A DNA stretch of 64,000 nt from Ruminococcaceae bacterium BL-4. Its GTDB lineage: Bacteria; Bacillota; Clostridia; Oscillospirales; Acutalibacteraceae. How positions within the stretch are numbered: the stretch's first letter is position 1; the number at the start of each line of letters is the position of its first letter. Shown here one piece after another: positions 33,222 through 42,276 of this stretch. The stretch lies in the NCBI GenBank assembly GCA_902809935.1, contig LR778134.1, positions 1,054,001 to 1,118,000 of the forward strand, given 5' to 3'. Position numbers and translations under genes: made by a program. The notes under the pieces are model-generated. The model did not search any database. It saw only the letters and a list, made by a program, of their open reading frames with translations, and had not been told where the DNA came from.

Positions 33222-34502
33222 ATGGAACTGCTTTTTATCAATGCACACTTGATGGATCCTGCTGCCGGATTGGATCAAATGGGGAGTCTTCTCTGCAGGG
33301 ACGGCAGGGTTGCCGCACTCTGTAAAGAAGCTGATCGGACAGCCTTGGAAAAGGCAGAACGAATTGACTGTAAAGGGCTGATCCTTTCTCCGGGACTAGT
33401 CGATATGCATGTCCATTTGAGGGATCCCGGATTTACGGAGAAAGAGGATATTTTGTCCGGCTGCCATGCTGCTGCAGCGGGTGGGGTGACGAGCCTTTTA
33501 TGTATGCCGAATACAAATCCGTCTCTTGATTCGCCGGAAACAATTCAATATGTTTTGAAAAAAGCAGAAAAAGCAGATGCGCATGTTTATCCGGCGGGTG
33601 CAATCAGCAAAGGACTCAAAGGAGAGGCCCCAACAGATCTTGCAGCCTTAAAAAAGGCCGGAGCAATTGCATTTTCTGATGATGGAAGGCCTGTTCTTCA
33701 TACTTTGATGATGGCGTCTGCCATGCAGGAGGCTAAAAAGCTCAAAATCCCTATTTTAGCACATTGTGAAGATCTGGATGTTACGAAAAATGGGAAAATC
33801 AATGAGGGGATTGTTTCAAAAGAACTGGGTGTCCCGGGAATTCCACGTGCAGCAGAAGACTGCGGAACTGCAAGGGAATTAGCACTGGCAGCGGCTTATG
33901 AAGTCGGTGTGCATATCTGCCATGTCAGTACCAAAGAGAGTGTTTCTCTGATTCGGGATTACCAGAAAAGGGGAGTTCCCGTTACCTGCGAAACGGCACC
34001 GCATTATTTTGCACTGACCGAGGAGGAACTTCTGAAAAAAGATGCAGATGCGCGGATGAGTCCACCGCTTCGAACAGAAAAGGACCGCATGGCGATTATA
34101 AAAGGGCTGCAGGATGGAACAATTGCAGTCATTGCAACCGACCATGCACCACATACTCCGCAGGAAAAAGCAGACTTCTTAAAGGCGCCCAATGGAGTGG
34201 TCGGGATGGAAACGAGTCTTGCCGCGGGGATCACTTATCTTGTGAGACCGGGATTCCTTTCCATGATGCAGCTTTTGGAGAAGATGAGCACGATTCCAGC
34301 AAAAATTTTGCACTTGCCTGCGGGAACCCTAGCAGTCGGAGCACCTGCCGACCTCATTCTTTTTGATCCGGATTTTTGCTGGCGGGTAGATCCAAATTTT
34401 CTGCACGGAAAAAGTCGAAATGCGGTGTTTAAAGGAAAAACACTTTTTGGAAAGGTACAGCGTACTTTTTTGAATGGAAAATGTGTATTTATAAATTCGT
34501 AA
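33222..34502 (+). CDS. pyrC: Dihydroorotase
   Basis: Cyclises carbamoyl-aspartate to dihydroorotate. 426 residues, the long class I type. Zinc ligands in DMHVHLRDPGFTEKED, the metal-bridging position in SDDGRPV, HCED, HVSTKESV, and the catalytic Asp in ATDHAPHTPQEK are all visible. First gene of pyrC-pyrF-pyrK-pyrD. The N-terminal HVHLRDPG motif distinguishes it from hydantoinases. Confidence 0.96.
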   Translation: MELLFINAHLMDPAAGLDQMGSLLCRDGRVAALCKEADRTALEKAERIDCKGLILSPGLVDMHVHLRDPGFTEKEDILSGCHAAAAGGVTSLLCMPNTNPSLDSPETIQYVLKKAEKADAHVYPAGAISKGLKGEAPTDLAALKKAGAIAFSDDGRPVLHTLMMASAMQEAKKLKIPILAHCEDLDVTKNGKINEGIVSKELGVPGIPRAAEDCGTARELALAAAYEVGVHICHVSTKESVSLIRDYQKRGVPVTCETAPHYFALTEEELLKKDADARMSPPLRTEKDRMAIIKGLQDGTIAVIATDHAPHTPQEKADFLKAPNGVVGMETSLAAGITYLVRPGFLSMMQLLEKMSTIPAKILHLPAGTLAVGAPADLILFDPDFCWRVDPNFLHGKSRNAVFKGKTLFGKVQRTFLNGKCVFINS

Positions 34503-34547
34503 GAAATTATTTTTCCCGAAATCGGAAAATTCAAAGGAGCGATAATA

Positions 34548-35474
34548 ATGGATAGACTGATCGACGCAATCGTTGCAAAACAAAATCCGACGGTAGCAGG
34601 GCTTGATCCTAAATTGAGCTATATTCCGGATTTTATTAAAATTGCCTCTTTTTCCAAATACGGAAAGAATTTAGAGGGAGCGGCAGATGCAATTCTGCAG
34701 TTTAATCGCGGGTTGATTGATGCAATTTCTCCTATTGTTCCGGCGGTTAAGCCTCAGTGTGCCTATTATGAACAATATGGTTGGCAGGGAATGAGAGCAC
34801 TTTATGAGACCATTCGATATGCGCAGGGAAAAGGTCTATTTGTTATTACAGACGGAAAAAGGAACGATATCGGAACGACCATGGAAGCGTATGCAAAAGC
34901 ACATCTTGGGGTTGTTGGGGTAGAGGGAGAATTGGTCCCGGCCTTTGACAGCGACGCTTTGACAGTGAACCCCTATCTGGGTGGGGATGGCATCAAACCA
35001 CTTTTGCCGGTCTGTGGGGAGCGGGACCGCGATGTTTTTGTTTTGATTAAAACGAGTAATCCTTCCTCCGGTGAACTGCAGGATCAAAAACTGGAAATAG
35101 GGAAGACCCTCTATTTGACAGTTGGAACACTTTGTGAAAAATGGGGTGCCGAAACGATCGGAAAGTATGGTTATAGCAGAGTCGGCGGCGTTGTGGGCGC
35201 GACTTATCCTGCACAGCTTTCGGAACTGCGCAAAAAGCTTCCCCATACCTTTTTCCTTGTTCCGGGATACGGAGCACAGGGCGGCGGCGCTAAAGATGTT
35301 GCACCTGCCTTTGACGAAAACGGACTTGGAGCGATCGTCAACGCTTCCAGAAGCATCATGACTGCATGGCAGCAGACAAGTGCAGAAGAACAGTATTATG
35401 CAAAAGCAGCGGCACGGGAAGCGATGCGCATGAAAGAGGATATCCTTTCTCAGATCGGAGAAATCAAAGTATGA
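34548..35474 (+). CDS. pyrF: Orotidine 5'-phosphate decarboxylase, type 2
   Basis: Converts OMP to UMP. 308 residues of the longer subfamily 2, seen in its AGLDPKLSYIP start and the catalytic Lys-Asp array in ITDGKRNDIGTTMEAYA. AAAGGAGCG precedes the ATG. It overlaps pyrK by 4 bp (ATGA), implying translational coupling. Confidence 0.95.
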   Translation: MDRLIDAIVAKQNPTVAGLDPKLSYIPDFIKIASFSKYGKNLEGAADAILQFNRGLIDAISPIVPAVKPQCAYYEQYGWQGMRALYETIRYAQGKGLFVITDGKRNDIGTTMEAYAKAHLGVVGVEGELVPAFDSDALTVNPYLGGDGIKPLLPVCGERDRDVFVLIKTSNPSSGELQDQKLEIGKTLYLTVGTLCEKWGAETIGKYGYSRVGGVVGATYPAQLSELRKKLPHTFFLVPGYGAQGGGAKDVAPAFDENGLGAIVNASRSIMTAWQQTSAEEQYYAKAAAREAMRMKEDILSQIGEIKV

Positions 35475-36226
35475 AGTATGATGTTTGGCATGGAACCGTT
35501 ATTCGCAAAGAAGTACTGACACAGGACATTTTTGATTTTACCGTAAAGGCTCCAACATTGGCTCCTATGGTAAAACCGGGACAGTTTGCAAATATTTTGG
35601 TGCCGAATAAAATTCTGCGCCGTCCAATTTCGATCTGCAGTGCCCAAAATGGCCTTTTGCGCTTTGTTTTTCAGATTCGTGGAGAAGGGACCCAACTCCT
35701 TTCCCATTTTCAAGTAGGGAATACGCTCGACTTTTTGGCTCCGTTGGGGAATGGCTTCCCAGTGGAAGATCCTCAGAAAAAGGCCATTTTCGTCGGGGGC
35801 GGAATCGGGGTTCCTCCACTTTTGGGACTTGCACAGAAATACGGGAAAAATGGAACGGCAGCTTTAGGGTTTCGCTCTAAAGAAGCAGTGATTTTGGAAA
35901 AGGATTTTGCCGCCGCAGGCAGCACTGTCAAAATTGCAACAGATGACGGCAGCTTTGGCCATCATGGATTTGCTGCTGATTTTTTGAAGGAAACTTCGTT
36001 TGATATTTGTTATGCCTGTGGTCCAAAACCAATGCTCAAAGCAGTATCAAAATTATGTAAACAAATGAACAAGCCGTGCTGGATTTCTTTGGAAGAGCGT
36101 ATGGCTTGTGGGATAGGTGCATGTCTTGGCTGTGCAGTCCAGCTTAAGAGAGCAAATGGAGAAAGCTATTATGGTCATGTCTGTAAAGATGGGCCGGTCT
36201 TTTCTTCTGAGGAGGTGGTTCTGTGA
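35471..36226 (+). CDS. pyrK: Dihydroorotate dehydrogenase B, electron-transfer subunit
   Basis: Carries FAD and a [2Fe-2S] cluster and passes electrons from PyrD to NAD+. I start it at 35471, overlapping the pyrF stop; 251 residues. The FAD segment RRPISICSAQNG, the NAD-binding FVGGGIGVPPLLGLA, and the cluster Cys set CGIGACLGCAVQ plus the downstream HVCKDGPVF Cys are intact. It overlaps pyrD by 4 bp (GTGA). Confidence 0.95.
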   Translation: MKYDVWHGTVIRKEVLTQDIFDFTVKAPTLAPMVKPGQFANILVPNKILRRPISICSAQNGLLRFVFQIRGEGTQLLSHFQVGNTLDFLAPLGNGFPVEDPQKKAIFVGGGIGVPPLLGLAQKYGKNGTAALGFRSKEAVILEKDFAAAGSTVKIATDDGSFGHHGFAADFLKETSFDICYACGPKPMLKAVSKLCKQMNKPCWISLEERMACGIGACLGCAVQLKRANGESYYGHVCKDGPVFSSEEVVL

Positions 36227-37137
36227 GTGAACGTCTGCATGTAAAGATTGCGGGGGTCGATTTTGAAAATCCTCTGATTGCAGCTTCCGGCACTTTTGGA
36301 TTCGGACGGGAATTTGCAGAGTTTTATCCATTAAAAACGTTTGGTGGGATTTCCTGTAAAGGGCTTACCTTAAAGGAACGTGCAGGCAATCCGCCGCCGA
36401 GAATTGCGGAAACGCCCAGCGGAATTCTTAATTCTGTCGGACTTCAGAATCCCGGTGTAGAGCATTTTATTCGGGAAGATCTGCCATGGATCAGACAGCA
36501 GGGAACCGTTATCATTGCAAATATTGCGGGGAGTACGGTGGATGATTATTGTCAAATGGCACAGCGCCTTTCTCAAACGGAAATTGATCTGATCGAGCTC
36601 AATATCTCCTGCCCGAACGTTAAAGAAGGCGGGGCAGCTTTTGGAACCTCCTGCGAAAGCGTAGAGAAAATTACAAAAGCGGTGCGGGCTTTTTGCAAAA
36701 AACCGCTGATTGTAAAGCTTTCACCTAATGTGTCAAATATTGCAGATATCGCTGCAGCAGCAGAGTCAAGCGGTGCCGATGCGATTTCTCTGATCAATAC
36801 CCTTACCGGAATGCGGATCGATTTAAAGACCCGTCGTCCGATTCTGCACAATAATACCGGAGGATTAAGCGGCCCGGCTGTTTTTCCGATCGCAGTGCGA
36901 ATGGTCTTTGAAGCGGCTTCTCGAGTGAAAATTCCGGTGATCGGCCTAGGAGGAATCACTTCTTGGCAGGATGTGGTCGAGATGTTCCTTGCAGGTGCAT
37001 CTGCAGTTCAGATTGGGACAATCTTGTTTCATGATCCTTATGCGCCGGTAAAGATTTTGGAAGGACTCGAACAATATCTCAGCAAAAACGGAATTTCTAA
37101 TATTAGTGAGTTGACTGGGAAGGTGCAGCCATGGTGA
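36223..37137 (+). CDS. pyrD: Dihydroorotate dehydrogenase B, catalytic subunit
   Basis: FMN enzyme of class 1B that oxidises dihydroorotate to orotate with PyrK. 304 residues from a GTG. The catalytic Cys is in ELNISCPNVKEGG; FMN motifs NNTGGLSGPA and GLGGITSWQD are present. GAGGAGG precedes the start. pyrE and pyrB, needed for a full pathway, are not in the window. Confidence 0.96.
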   Translation: MSERLHVKIAGVDFENPLIAASGTFGFGREFAEFYPLKTFGGISCKGLTLKERAGNPPPRIAETPSGILNSVGLQNPGVEHFIREDLPWIRQQGTVIIANIAGSTVDDYCQMAQRLSQTEIDLIELNISCPNVKEGGAAFGTSCESVEKITKAVRAFCKKPLIVKLSPNVSNIADIAAAAESSGADAISLINTLTGMRIDLKTRRPILHNNTGGLSGPAVFPIAVRMVFEAASRVKIPVIGLGGITSWQDVVEMFLAGASAVQIGTILFHDPYAPVKILEGLEQYLSKNGISNISELTGKVQPW

Positions 37138-37814
37138 CAACAGTTTATCTAATTCGGCACTGCGAGGCACAGGGCAATACGAATGGTACTTTTCAGGGGC
37201 ATACAGATTGTGATGTCAGCGGAAATGGAAGGGTACAGCTTGATCTGCTCAGTATTCGCTGCCGCAATCTGCCGCTTGATGCCATTTATTCAAGTCCTCT
37301 AAAACGTGCTTACTGTACAGCGGAGGCTGTTGGTCGGTATCATAAGCTCAAAATTCAGACGGATCCCCGCTTGGAAGAAATTAACGGAGGCGACTGTGAA
37401 GGAACCAAGTGGGACGATTTTTCCAAAAATTTTCCGCAGCAGAACCAAGAGTGGTATCAGGCACCGTGGAAATTTGCAGCGCCTCATGGTGAAACTATGC
37501 AGCAGGTTTATGATAGAACTTGGCAGGCAATGGAAGACATTGTGGATAAAAATCAAGGAAAAACCATTGCGGTCGTTTCTCATGGCTGTGCGATTCGTAA
37601 TCTTCTCTGCCATGCAATGGGAAAAAAGCTAGAGCAGATCAACGAGGTCGATTGGTGCGATAATACAGCCGTCAGCATTTTAAAGTTTACCTCTCCGAAA
37701 GCTCTTCCAAAAATTGTGCTTTTAAATGATGCTTCTCATTTGACTCCGGAAGTTTCTGTTTTTGCACATCAGGGTTGGTGGAAAAAAGAAAATCAGATGG
37801 AGGAACCGTCATGA
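37131..37814 (+). CDS. Histidine phosphatase family protein (phosphoglycerate mutase-like)
   Basis: 227 residues. The catalytic LIRHCEAQGN (usually RHGE; here RHCE), the second His in VVSHGCAIRN, and the phosphate-pocket Arg/Glu residues (SSPLKRAYCTAEA) are present. Substrate unknown; cobalamin, nucleotide or sugar phosphatase roles occur in the family. It overlaps pyrD by 7 bp and ruvX by 4 bp, so it is probably cotranscribed with the pyrimidine genes. Confidence 0.87.
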   Translation: MVTTVYLIRHCEAQGNTNGTFQGHTDCDVSGNGRVQLDLLSIRCRNLPLDAIYSSPLKRAYCTAEAVGRYHKLKIQTDPRLEEINGGDCEGTKWDDFSKNFPQQNQEWYQAPWKFAAPHGETMQQVYDRTWQAMEDIVDKNQGKTIAVVSHGCAIRNLLCHAMGKKLEQINEVDWCDNTAVSILKFTSPKALPKIVLLNDASHLTPEVSVFAHQGWWKKENQMEEPS

Positions 37815-38221
37815 AGATTCTTGCAGTTGATTTGGGACATGCCCGCACAGGCCTTGCAATCTGTGATGAAGGAGAGATCTTAGCTTCTCCTCTGATGGTG
37901 CTGCCGTCTTATAACTGGGATAAACTTTTGATTCAGGTTGCAGAACAAGTGGAGAAAACCAGCGCCGGTGCTGTTGTGGTCGGTCTTCCGAAAAATATGG
38001 ACGGAACAGAGGGCGAAAGCGCTCAGAATGCACGAGATTTTGCTCAGAAGCTTTCAGAGCAAATTTCGGTTCCTGTTCATTTGCAGGATGAACGGTGTAC
38101 AACGATGGTGGCTCATACTTATCTTAACGATACAAATGTGCGGGGAAAAAAACGGAAAGCGGTTGTTGATGCCGTTGCTGCAACGATCATCTTACAGGAT
38201 TATTTGAGTGCGCATTCTTGA
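37811..38221 (+). CDS. ruvX: Putative Holliday junction resolvase / pre-16S rRNA nuclease (YqgF)
   Basis: 136 residues from the ATG at 37811 that overlaps the previous stop. RNase H-like fold: AVDLGHARTGLAICDE (first catalytic Asp), VVGLPKNMDGTEGESAQNAR, QDERCTTMVA (catalytic Glu) and VDAVAA (last Asp). The E. coli homolog trims the 5' end of 16S rRNA. It ends the run of overlapping genes from pyrF; the sdpR promoter overlaps its stop. Confidence 0.93.
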   Translation: MKILAVDLGHARTGLAICDEGEILASPLMVLPSYNWDKLLIQVAEQVEKTSAGAVVVGLPKNMDGTEGESAQNARDFAQKLSEQISVPVHLQDERCTTMVAHTYLNDTNVRGKKRKAVVDAVAATIILQDYLSAHS

Positions 38222-38245
38222 CTTTTATACAAAAATTGATATACT
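38218..38245 (+). promoter_or_regulatory. Promoter of sdpR-sdpI
   Basis: TTGACT (38218-38223), 16 nt, TATACT (38240-38245), overlapping the ruvX stop codon. Confidence 0.75.
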
Positions 38246-38250
38246 AATTA

Positions 38251-38266
38251 TTAGATGATTATCTAA
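38251..38266. promoter_or_regulatory. Probable SdpR operator
   Basis: The palindrome TTAGAT-GATT-ATCTAA begins 5 bp after the -10, at the expected transcription start, and a related half-site TGATTAGA follows. The position fits autorepression by the ArsR-family protein encoded next. Confidence 0.6.
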
Positions 38267-38290
38267 ATGATTAGAAAGAGAGGGTCTAAA

Positions 38291-38560
38291 ATGGCGTTTC
38301 AAAAAACGTTTAAAGCGCTGTCGGATCCCACTCGGCGAGATATTTTGGAGCTGTTGAAAAGTGGCAGCCGGTCGGCTGGTGATATTGGAAATCATTTTGA
38401 TCTGACAGGCGCTACGGTTTCACATCACCTTGCAATTTTAAAAGAGGCTGATTTGGTTCGGGATAAAAAAGAAGGAAAATTTGTTTATTATGAATTAAAT
38501 CTAAGTGTCTTTGAAGAATTGATGGCGTGGGTAACCAAATTTACGGGGGAGAAAAAGTGA
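38291..38560 (+). CDS. sdpR: ArsR-family autorepressor, SdpR-like
   Basis: 89-residue winged-helix protein: ALSDPTRRDILELLKSGSRSAGDIGNHFDLTGATVSHHLAILKEADLV, then a beta wing KEGKFVYYELN. No Cys metal site, as expected for SdpR rather than ArsR or SmtB. The ATG at 38291 has AGAGGG upstream. It overlaps sdpI by 4 bp. In Bacillus, membrane SdpI sequesters SdpR when bound to the toxin SdpC; no sdpABC is in the window. Confidence 0.9.
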   Translation: MAFQKTFKALSDPTRRDILELLKSGSRSAGDIGNHFDLTGATVSHHLAILKEADLVRDKKEGKFVYYELNLSVFEELMAWVTKFTGEKK

Positions 38561-39207
38561 AACGAATTTTTGAGAAAGATATTTTTGGACTGATTAGTAT
38601 TGTTTTAATCGGTTTCATAATAGCGGCTGTTTCTTACCCCAGTCTGCCCCAACAGATTCCCATGCACTGGGGGATTACAGGAGAAGTAGATTCAACAGAT
38701 GGAAAATGGGCCATCTTTTTTTATCCGCTTCTTATGTTGGCACTTTTGATTTTCCTTCGAATACTGCCAAAGATTGATCCTAAAAAGGAAAACTATCAAA
38801 AATTTGGACGGCAATATAACATCCTCCAATTAGTACTTTGCCTATTTATGCTGATGATGGAAATTTATGTGATCTTATGGTGTCGCGGCGTGAAATTCGA
38901 TATGGGGACAGCCGTTATGCTGATTGCAGGATGCTTATTTGTTATTTTGGGAAATCTGATGCCAAAATTTCGCGTTAACTGGTTTTGCGGGATCCGTACA
39001 CCGTGGACACTTGCGAATGAAGAGGTTTGGTATTGTACGCATCGTTTTGGGGGAAAGGCCTTTCTTTGTGCTGGCTTTTTGATGATTCTTTCAGCTTTTT
39101 TACCTGCCTTTTGGAAGATAGCAGCGTTTGTTGGTGAGGGGATTTTGTTAATTTCTCCGGTCGTCTATTCTTATTTCTGCTATCAGAAGCAGAATCCGAA
39201 ACCTTAA
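38557..39207 (+). CDS. sdpI: SdpI-like membrane immunity/signal protein (DUF1648)
   Basis: 216 residues from a GTG overlapping the sdpR stop (GGGGGAG upstream). The N-terminal DUF1648 motif IPMHWGITGEVDSTDGKW and the SdpI segment GNLMPKFRVNWFCGIRTPWTL are diagnostic. Six hydrophobic segments. It probably protects against SdpC-like toxins or senses an envelope signal and controls SdpR by sequestration; the trigger in this organism is unknown. Confidence 0.92.
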   Translation: MKRIFEKDIFGLISIVLIGFIIAAVSYPSLPQQIPMHWGITGEVDSTDGKWAIFFYPLLMLALLIFLRILPKIDPKKENYQKFGRQYNILQLVLCLFMLMMEIYVILWCRGVKFDMGTAVMLIAGCLFVILGNLMPKFRVNWFCGIRTPWTLANEEVWYCTHRFGGKAFLCAGFLMILSAFLPAFWKIAAFVGEGILLISPVVYSYFCYQKQNPKP

Positions 39208-39225
39208 AGGAAGGGAAGTTAAAAA

Positions 39226-39450
39226 ATGGCGCTCGGAATTGTTTTAATGGTTCTTGCGGCAGTTTTGTTGATCTTTGCAGGAATGAGTGCAAGGGAAAAG
39301 GGTCCCCTGTGGTCACTGACCTATTTTTCGGCTTCGGAAAAAGAGAGGGAAGAGCTAAAAACAAAAGAAAATTACAGGCTTTCGGCACTGATTTGCGGCG
39401 GAGCAGGAATTGCATTTTTGGTGGTTGCCTGCGTCCTCCTTTTTAGATGA
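39226..39450 (+). CDS. Small membrane protein of unknown function
   Basis: 74 residues with two hydrophobic helices (about 1-20 and 53-73) around a charged middle (SASEKEREELKTKENYR). GGAAGGGAAG precedes the ATG. It starts 19 bp after sdpI and may belong to that operon. The layout resembles the DUF3784-type small proteins, but I cannot confirm the family. Confidence 0.75.
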   Translation: MALGIVLMVLAAVLLIFAGMSAREKGPLWSLTYFSASEKEREELKTKENYRLSALICGGAGIAFLVVACVLLFR

Positions 39451-39480
39451 GCAAGTAGTCGAAAAAAGAATAAATGCAAC

Positions 39481-39530
39481 AAAAAGCAGCCAATCAGTTT
39501 TTTGATACTGATTGGCTGCTTTCAAATTTT
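39481..39530. terminator. Bidirectional terminator
   Basis: AAAAAGCAGCCAATCAGT and ACTGATTGGCTGCTTT form a ~16-bp stem between the convergent small membrane protein gene and iscU. Confidence 0.9.
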
Positions 39531-39533
39531 AAG

Positions 39534-39980
39534 TCATTTTGTTGGGGCCGAAGTCGGACAAGCACAGGACTCACATTCCGGAATTTCACCGACAAACGGG
39601 GTCGGGTCGACTCCCTTGCGCTTATAGTAGTCGCTGACGGCTGCTTTAATTGCTTGTTCCGCGAGGACAGAACAGTGCACCTTGACCGGCGGAAGTCCAT
39701 CCAGAGCTTCCATAACTGCTTTGTTTGTTAGTTTCAATGCATCCTTAATGCTTTTTCCTTTGATCAGTTCTGTTGCCATGCTGCTGGTGGCGATTGCTGC
39801 CCCACAGCCAAAGGTCTTAAATTTCACATCGGCGATCGTATCGTCTTCTACTTTAATATACATCCGCATGATATCGCCGCAGCGGGGATTGCCCACTTCA
39901 CCAATACCGTTTGCGTCTGGAATTTCGCCAACATTACGAGGATGTGCGAAATGATCCATTACTTTTTCACTGTATGCCAT
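39534..39980 (-). CDS. iscU: Fe-S cluster assembly scaffold, NifU/IscU family
   Basis: 148 residues. The three scaffold cysteines are C34 (NPRCGD, with Asp36), C59 (FGCGAA) and C103 (VHCSVLAE). The C-terminus adds a Cys-rich tail (ECESCACPT), which I associate with clostridial IscU/NifU forms. Receives sulfur from the cysteine desulfurase encoded 66 bp upstream. AGGAGG precedes the ATG. Confidence 0.95.
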   Translation of the reverse strand: MAYSEKVMDHFAHPRNVGEIPDANGIGEVGNPRCGDIMRMYIKVEDDTIADVKFKTFGCGAAIATSSMATELIKGKSIKDALKLTNKAVMEALDGLPPVKVHCSVLAEQAIKAAVSDYYKRKGVDPTPFVGEIPECESCACPTSAPTK

Positions 39981-40046
39981 ATTGATTCCTCCTAAAATTC
40001 ATTTAGAAATATTTTTAGTAAACCGAAACTTTATCCAATAATTTTA

Positions 40047-41249
40047 TCAATCGTAATTGATCGGAAAATGTACTTTCCCTTCTTTCATTTCTTCCCATAG
40101 AGGAGAGAAACTGCGCAGATAGCTGACAATCTGGGGGATTTCTTGAAGAAGAAAATCAACATCTTCTTCGGTGTTTTGGTCGCCGAGAGAAATTCTCAGA
40201 GAGCCATGGGCAATCTCATGCGGAAGTCCGATCGAAAGAAGTACATGGCTCGGGTCCAGACTTCCGGAAGTACAGGCAGACCCGGAAGAAGCACAGACAC
40301 CACGAAGATCAAGCTGCAGAAGAAGGCTTTCTCCTTCGACACCTTCAAAGCACATGTTTACATTGCCGGGCAGCCGATGCTCACGATCTCCATTGATGTG
40401 GCTGCGCTCAATTTTGAGCAGGCCGTCAATCAAACGGTCACGCATCTTGGAGAGACGAACAGCCTTTTCATCGATATGGTCACAGGCATTCTTGAGTGCT
40501 ACGCTCATTCCGACGATTCCAGCGACGTTTTCCGTACCGGCACGATGCCCTTTTTCCTGTGCGCCGCCTTCAATCAAGTTTGGCAGAATAATTCCTTTTC
40601 TAATATAAAGAGCACCAACGCCTTTTGGGCCATGAAATTTATGTGCGGAAATGGAGAGCATATCAATATTCTGCTTTTTTACATCGATATGAATATTTCC
40701 TGCAGCCTGTACGGCATCCGTATGGAAAAGGACACCGTGCTTTTTGCAGATCGCACCGATTTCAGGGATCGGCTGAATCGTGCCAATCTCGTTATTCGCA
40801 TACATAATCGTGACGAGGGCTGTATCCGGACGAATGGCTGCTTCTAGCTCTTCTGGGCGAACGATTCCATTGTGATGCACATTCAAATAGGTGACTTCGA
40901 ATCCTTCCTTTTCCAGGACGGCGCAGGTATGGAGAACTGCATGATGCTCAAATTTACTGGTGATAATATGCTTTTTCCCTTTTTTGGCCATCAGGTGAGC
41001 AACCCCTTTGATGGCCCAGTTGTCTGCTTCGCTTCCGCCGGAAGTGAAATAAATTTCATCGGGCTCTGCGTTAAAGCATCCGGCAATGGATGCACGTGCC
41101 TCTTCCAGAGCTTTCTTTGCCTTGCGGCCTACGGAATACAGGCTGGAAGCGTTGCCGAATCCTTCAATAAAATACGGTTCCATGGCTTTTAAAGCCTCAG
41201 GAGAAACCGGTGTCGTTGCGGAATTATCTACGTAAATTAGTCTGTCCAT
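40047..41249 (-). CDS. iscS: Cysteine desulfurase
   Basis: PLP enzyme that takes sulfur from cysteine for Fe-S clusters and thiolation. 400 residues; PLP Lys204 in [14 protein letters not shown], cofactor His in EHHAVL, and the persulfide Cys326 in the [10 protein letters not shown] loop. First gene of iscS-iscU. Its promoter contains a clear palindrome. No iscR or suf genes are in the window. Confidence 0.95.
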   Translation of the reverse strand: MDRLIYVDNSATTPVSPEALKAMEPYFIEGFGNASSLYSVGRKAKKALEEARASIAGCFNAEPDEIYFTSGGSEADNWAIKGVAHLMAKKGKKHIITSKFEHHAVLHTCAVLEKEGFEVTYLNVHHNGIVRPEELEAAIRPDTALVTIMYANNEIGTIQPIPEIGAICKKHGVLFHTDAVQAAGNIHIDVKKQNIDMLSISAHKFHGPKGVGALYIRKGIILPNLIEGGAQEKGHRAGTENVAGIVGMSVALKNACDHIDEKAVRLSKMRDRLIDGLLKIERSHINGDREHRLPGNVNMCFEGVEGESLLLQLDLRGVCASSGSACTSGSLDPSHVLLSIGLPHEIAHGSLRISLGDQNTEEDVDFLLQEIPQIVSYLRSFSPLWEEMKEGKVHFPINYD

Positions 41250-41321
41250 GTTTCTACCTTCTTCATTTTAAAATTGAGCAGAATTGCTTCTGCAGATCTA
41301 ACTTGAATTCTTTACGAGATT

Positions 41322-41350
41322 AATGTACACCATTTTAGTGTACATTTCAA
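41322..41350 (-). promoter_or_regulatory. iscS-iscU promoter with embedded palindromic operator
   Basis: On the minus strand TTGAAA (41350-41345), 17 nt, TACATT (41327-41322). The spacer is filled by the perfect palindrome TGTACAC-N7-GTGTACA (41324-41344), an ideal site for a dimeric repressor. Confidence 0.72.
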
Positions 41351-41463
41351 GGGCTTTTTCAAAAAAACCTACTAAAATAATAGAAATATAAAATAAAAAT
41401 AAAAAAAGACGAAAAACATTTCATCTTTTTAGTATTTTTCTATATTCCTTTAATTTTATTTTT

Positions 41464-41904
41464 TTAAGAACGGTATTTAACAGATTGTGAAACTGCTAGT
41501 TGATCACAGCGCTCATTTTCCGGATGGCCAGCGTGACCTTTTACCCAGCAGAAAGTAACCTTGTGGAGTTCTAAGAGCTGCAAAAGCTGTTCCCAAAGGT
41601 CAGAGTTGAGAGCCGGTTTTTTATCGGATTTACGCCAGCCGTTTCGCTTCCAAGAACGTGCCCACCCCTTATTGATTCCATCGCAGACGTATCGGCTGTC
41701 ACTTGTCAAAGTTACAAGACAAGGCTCTTTTAAACAGTGAAGCGCTTCGATTACACCGGTCAGTTCCATGCGATTATTGGTCGTTTGAGCTGCACCGCCG
41801 GAGAGCTCTTTTGTCTTTCCATTATAAGAAAGAATAGCACCCCAACCTCCGGGGCCGGGATTGCCTGAACAAGCACCGTCTGTAAAAATCATGACTTCTT
41901 TCAT
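41464..41904 (-). CDS. rnhA: Ribonuclease HI
   Basis: Cleaves RNA in RNA:DNA hybrids. 146 residues from the ATG at 41904 (AAAGGAA upstream). The catalytic carboxylates are visible in [37 protein letters not shown] and [17 protein letters not shown]. Length and motif order are of the E. coli type; no N-terminal hybrid-binding domain. It stands alone, divergent from rnj. Confidence 0.96.
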   Translation of the reverse strand: MKEVMIFTDGACSGNPGPGGWGAILSYNGKTKELSGGAAQTTNNRMELTGVIEALHCLKEPCLVTLTSDSRYVCDGINKGWARSWKRNGWRKSDKKPALNSDLWEQLLQLLELHKVTFCWVKGHAGHPENERCDQLAVSQSVKYRS

Positions 41905-42055
41905 AAGATAAGAGGTTCCTTTCAAAATATTAGCAAAATTAGCAAAACATAAATCAAAATATAAATTTTATTTTTTTATTATAACATGGATTCGAAATTA
42001 AATCGATTACTTTTCCCGTTTTGTGGGAATACTCGAAAAAGAGAAATGCGACAGC

Positions 42056-42084
42056 TTGACACCGTTTTAGAATCCATGTACAAT
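42056..42084 (+). promoter_or_regulatory. Strong promoter of rnj
   Basis: TTGACA (42056-42061), 17 nt, TACAAT (42079-42084). It implies an untranslated leader of about 185 nt before the start I chose. Confidence 0.82.
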
Positions 42085-42147
42085 AGTTTCGATATATGTG
42101 TTCGGCTTAATTGTATTTTGTGTGAGAAATAAGGAAATTTTGTCTAA

Positions 42148-42197
42148 AACTTGATATCAAATCCTCTTTGATAAAAGTGGATTTTTTGTAAGCGTTT
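42148..42197 (+). promoter_or_regulatory. Hairpin with T-tract in the rnj leader
   Basis: TATCAAA-TCCTC-TTTGATA forms a short hairpin extended by ACTT/AAGT-type pairing and followed by GGATTTTTT. It could be an attenuator or an autoregulatory processing site; the pairing is weak and AU-rich. Confidence 0.35.
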
Positions 42198-42276
42198 TTA
42201 TTTTTTAATTTTAAATTTAAAAATAGGGAGTGTGCTGTTTTTTCTTGGCACCGGATGCAGGAAAAAACAGGCTCCA

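Noticed and set aside
42232-42276. GTG start of RNase J at 42232 with a lipobox-like GTGC
   Set aside because: The ribosome site is only one base from the GTG, and the short hydrophobic stretch LFFLGTGC is too weak for a lipoprotein signal on an RNase.
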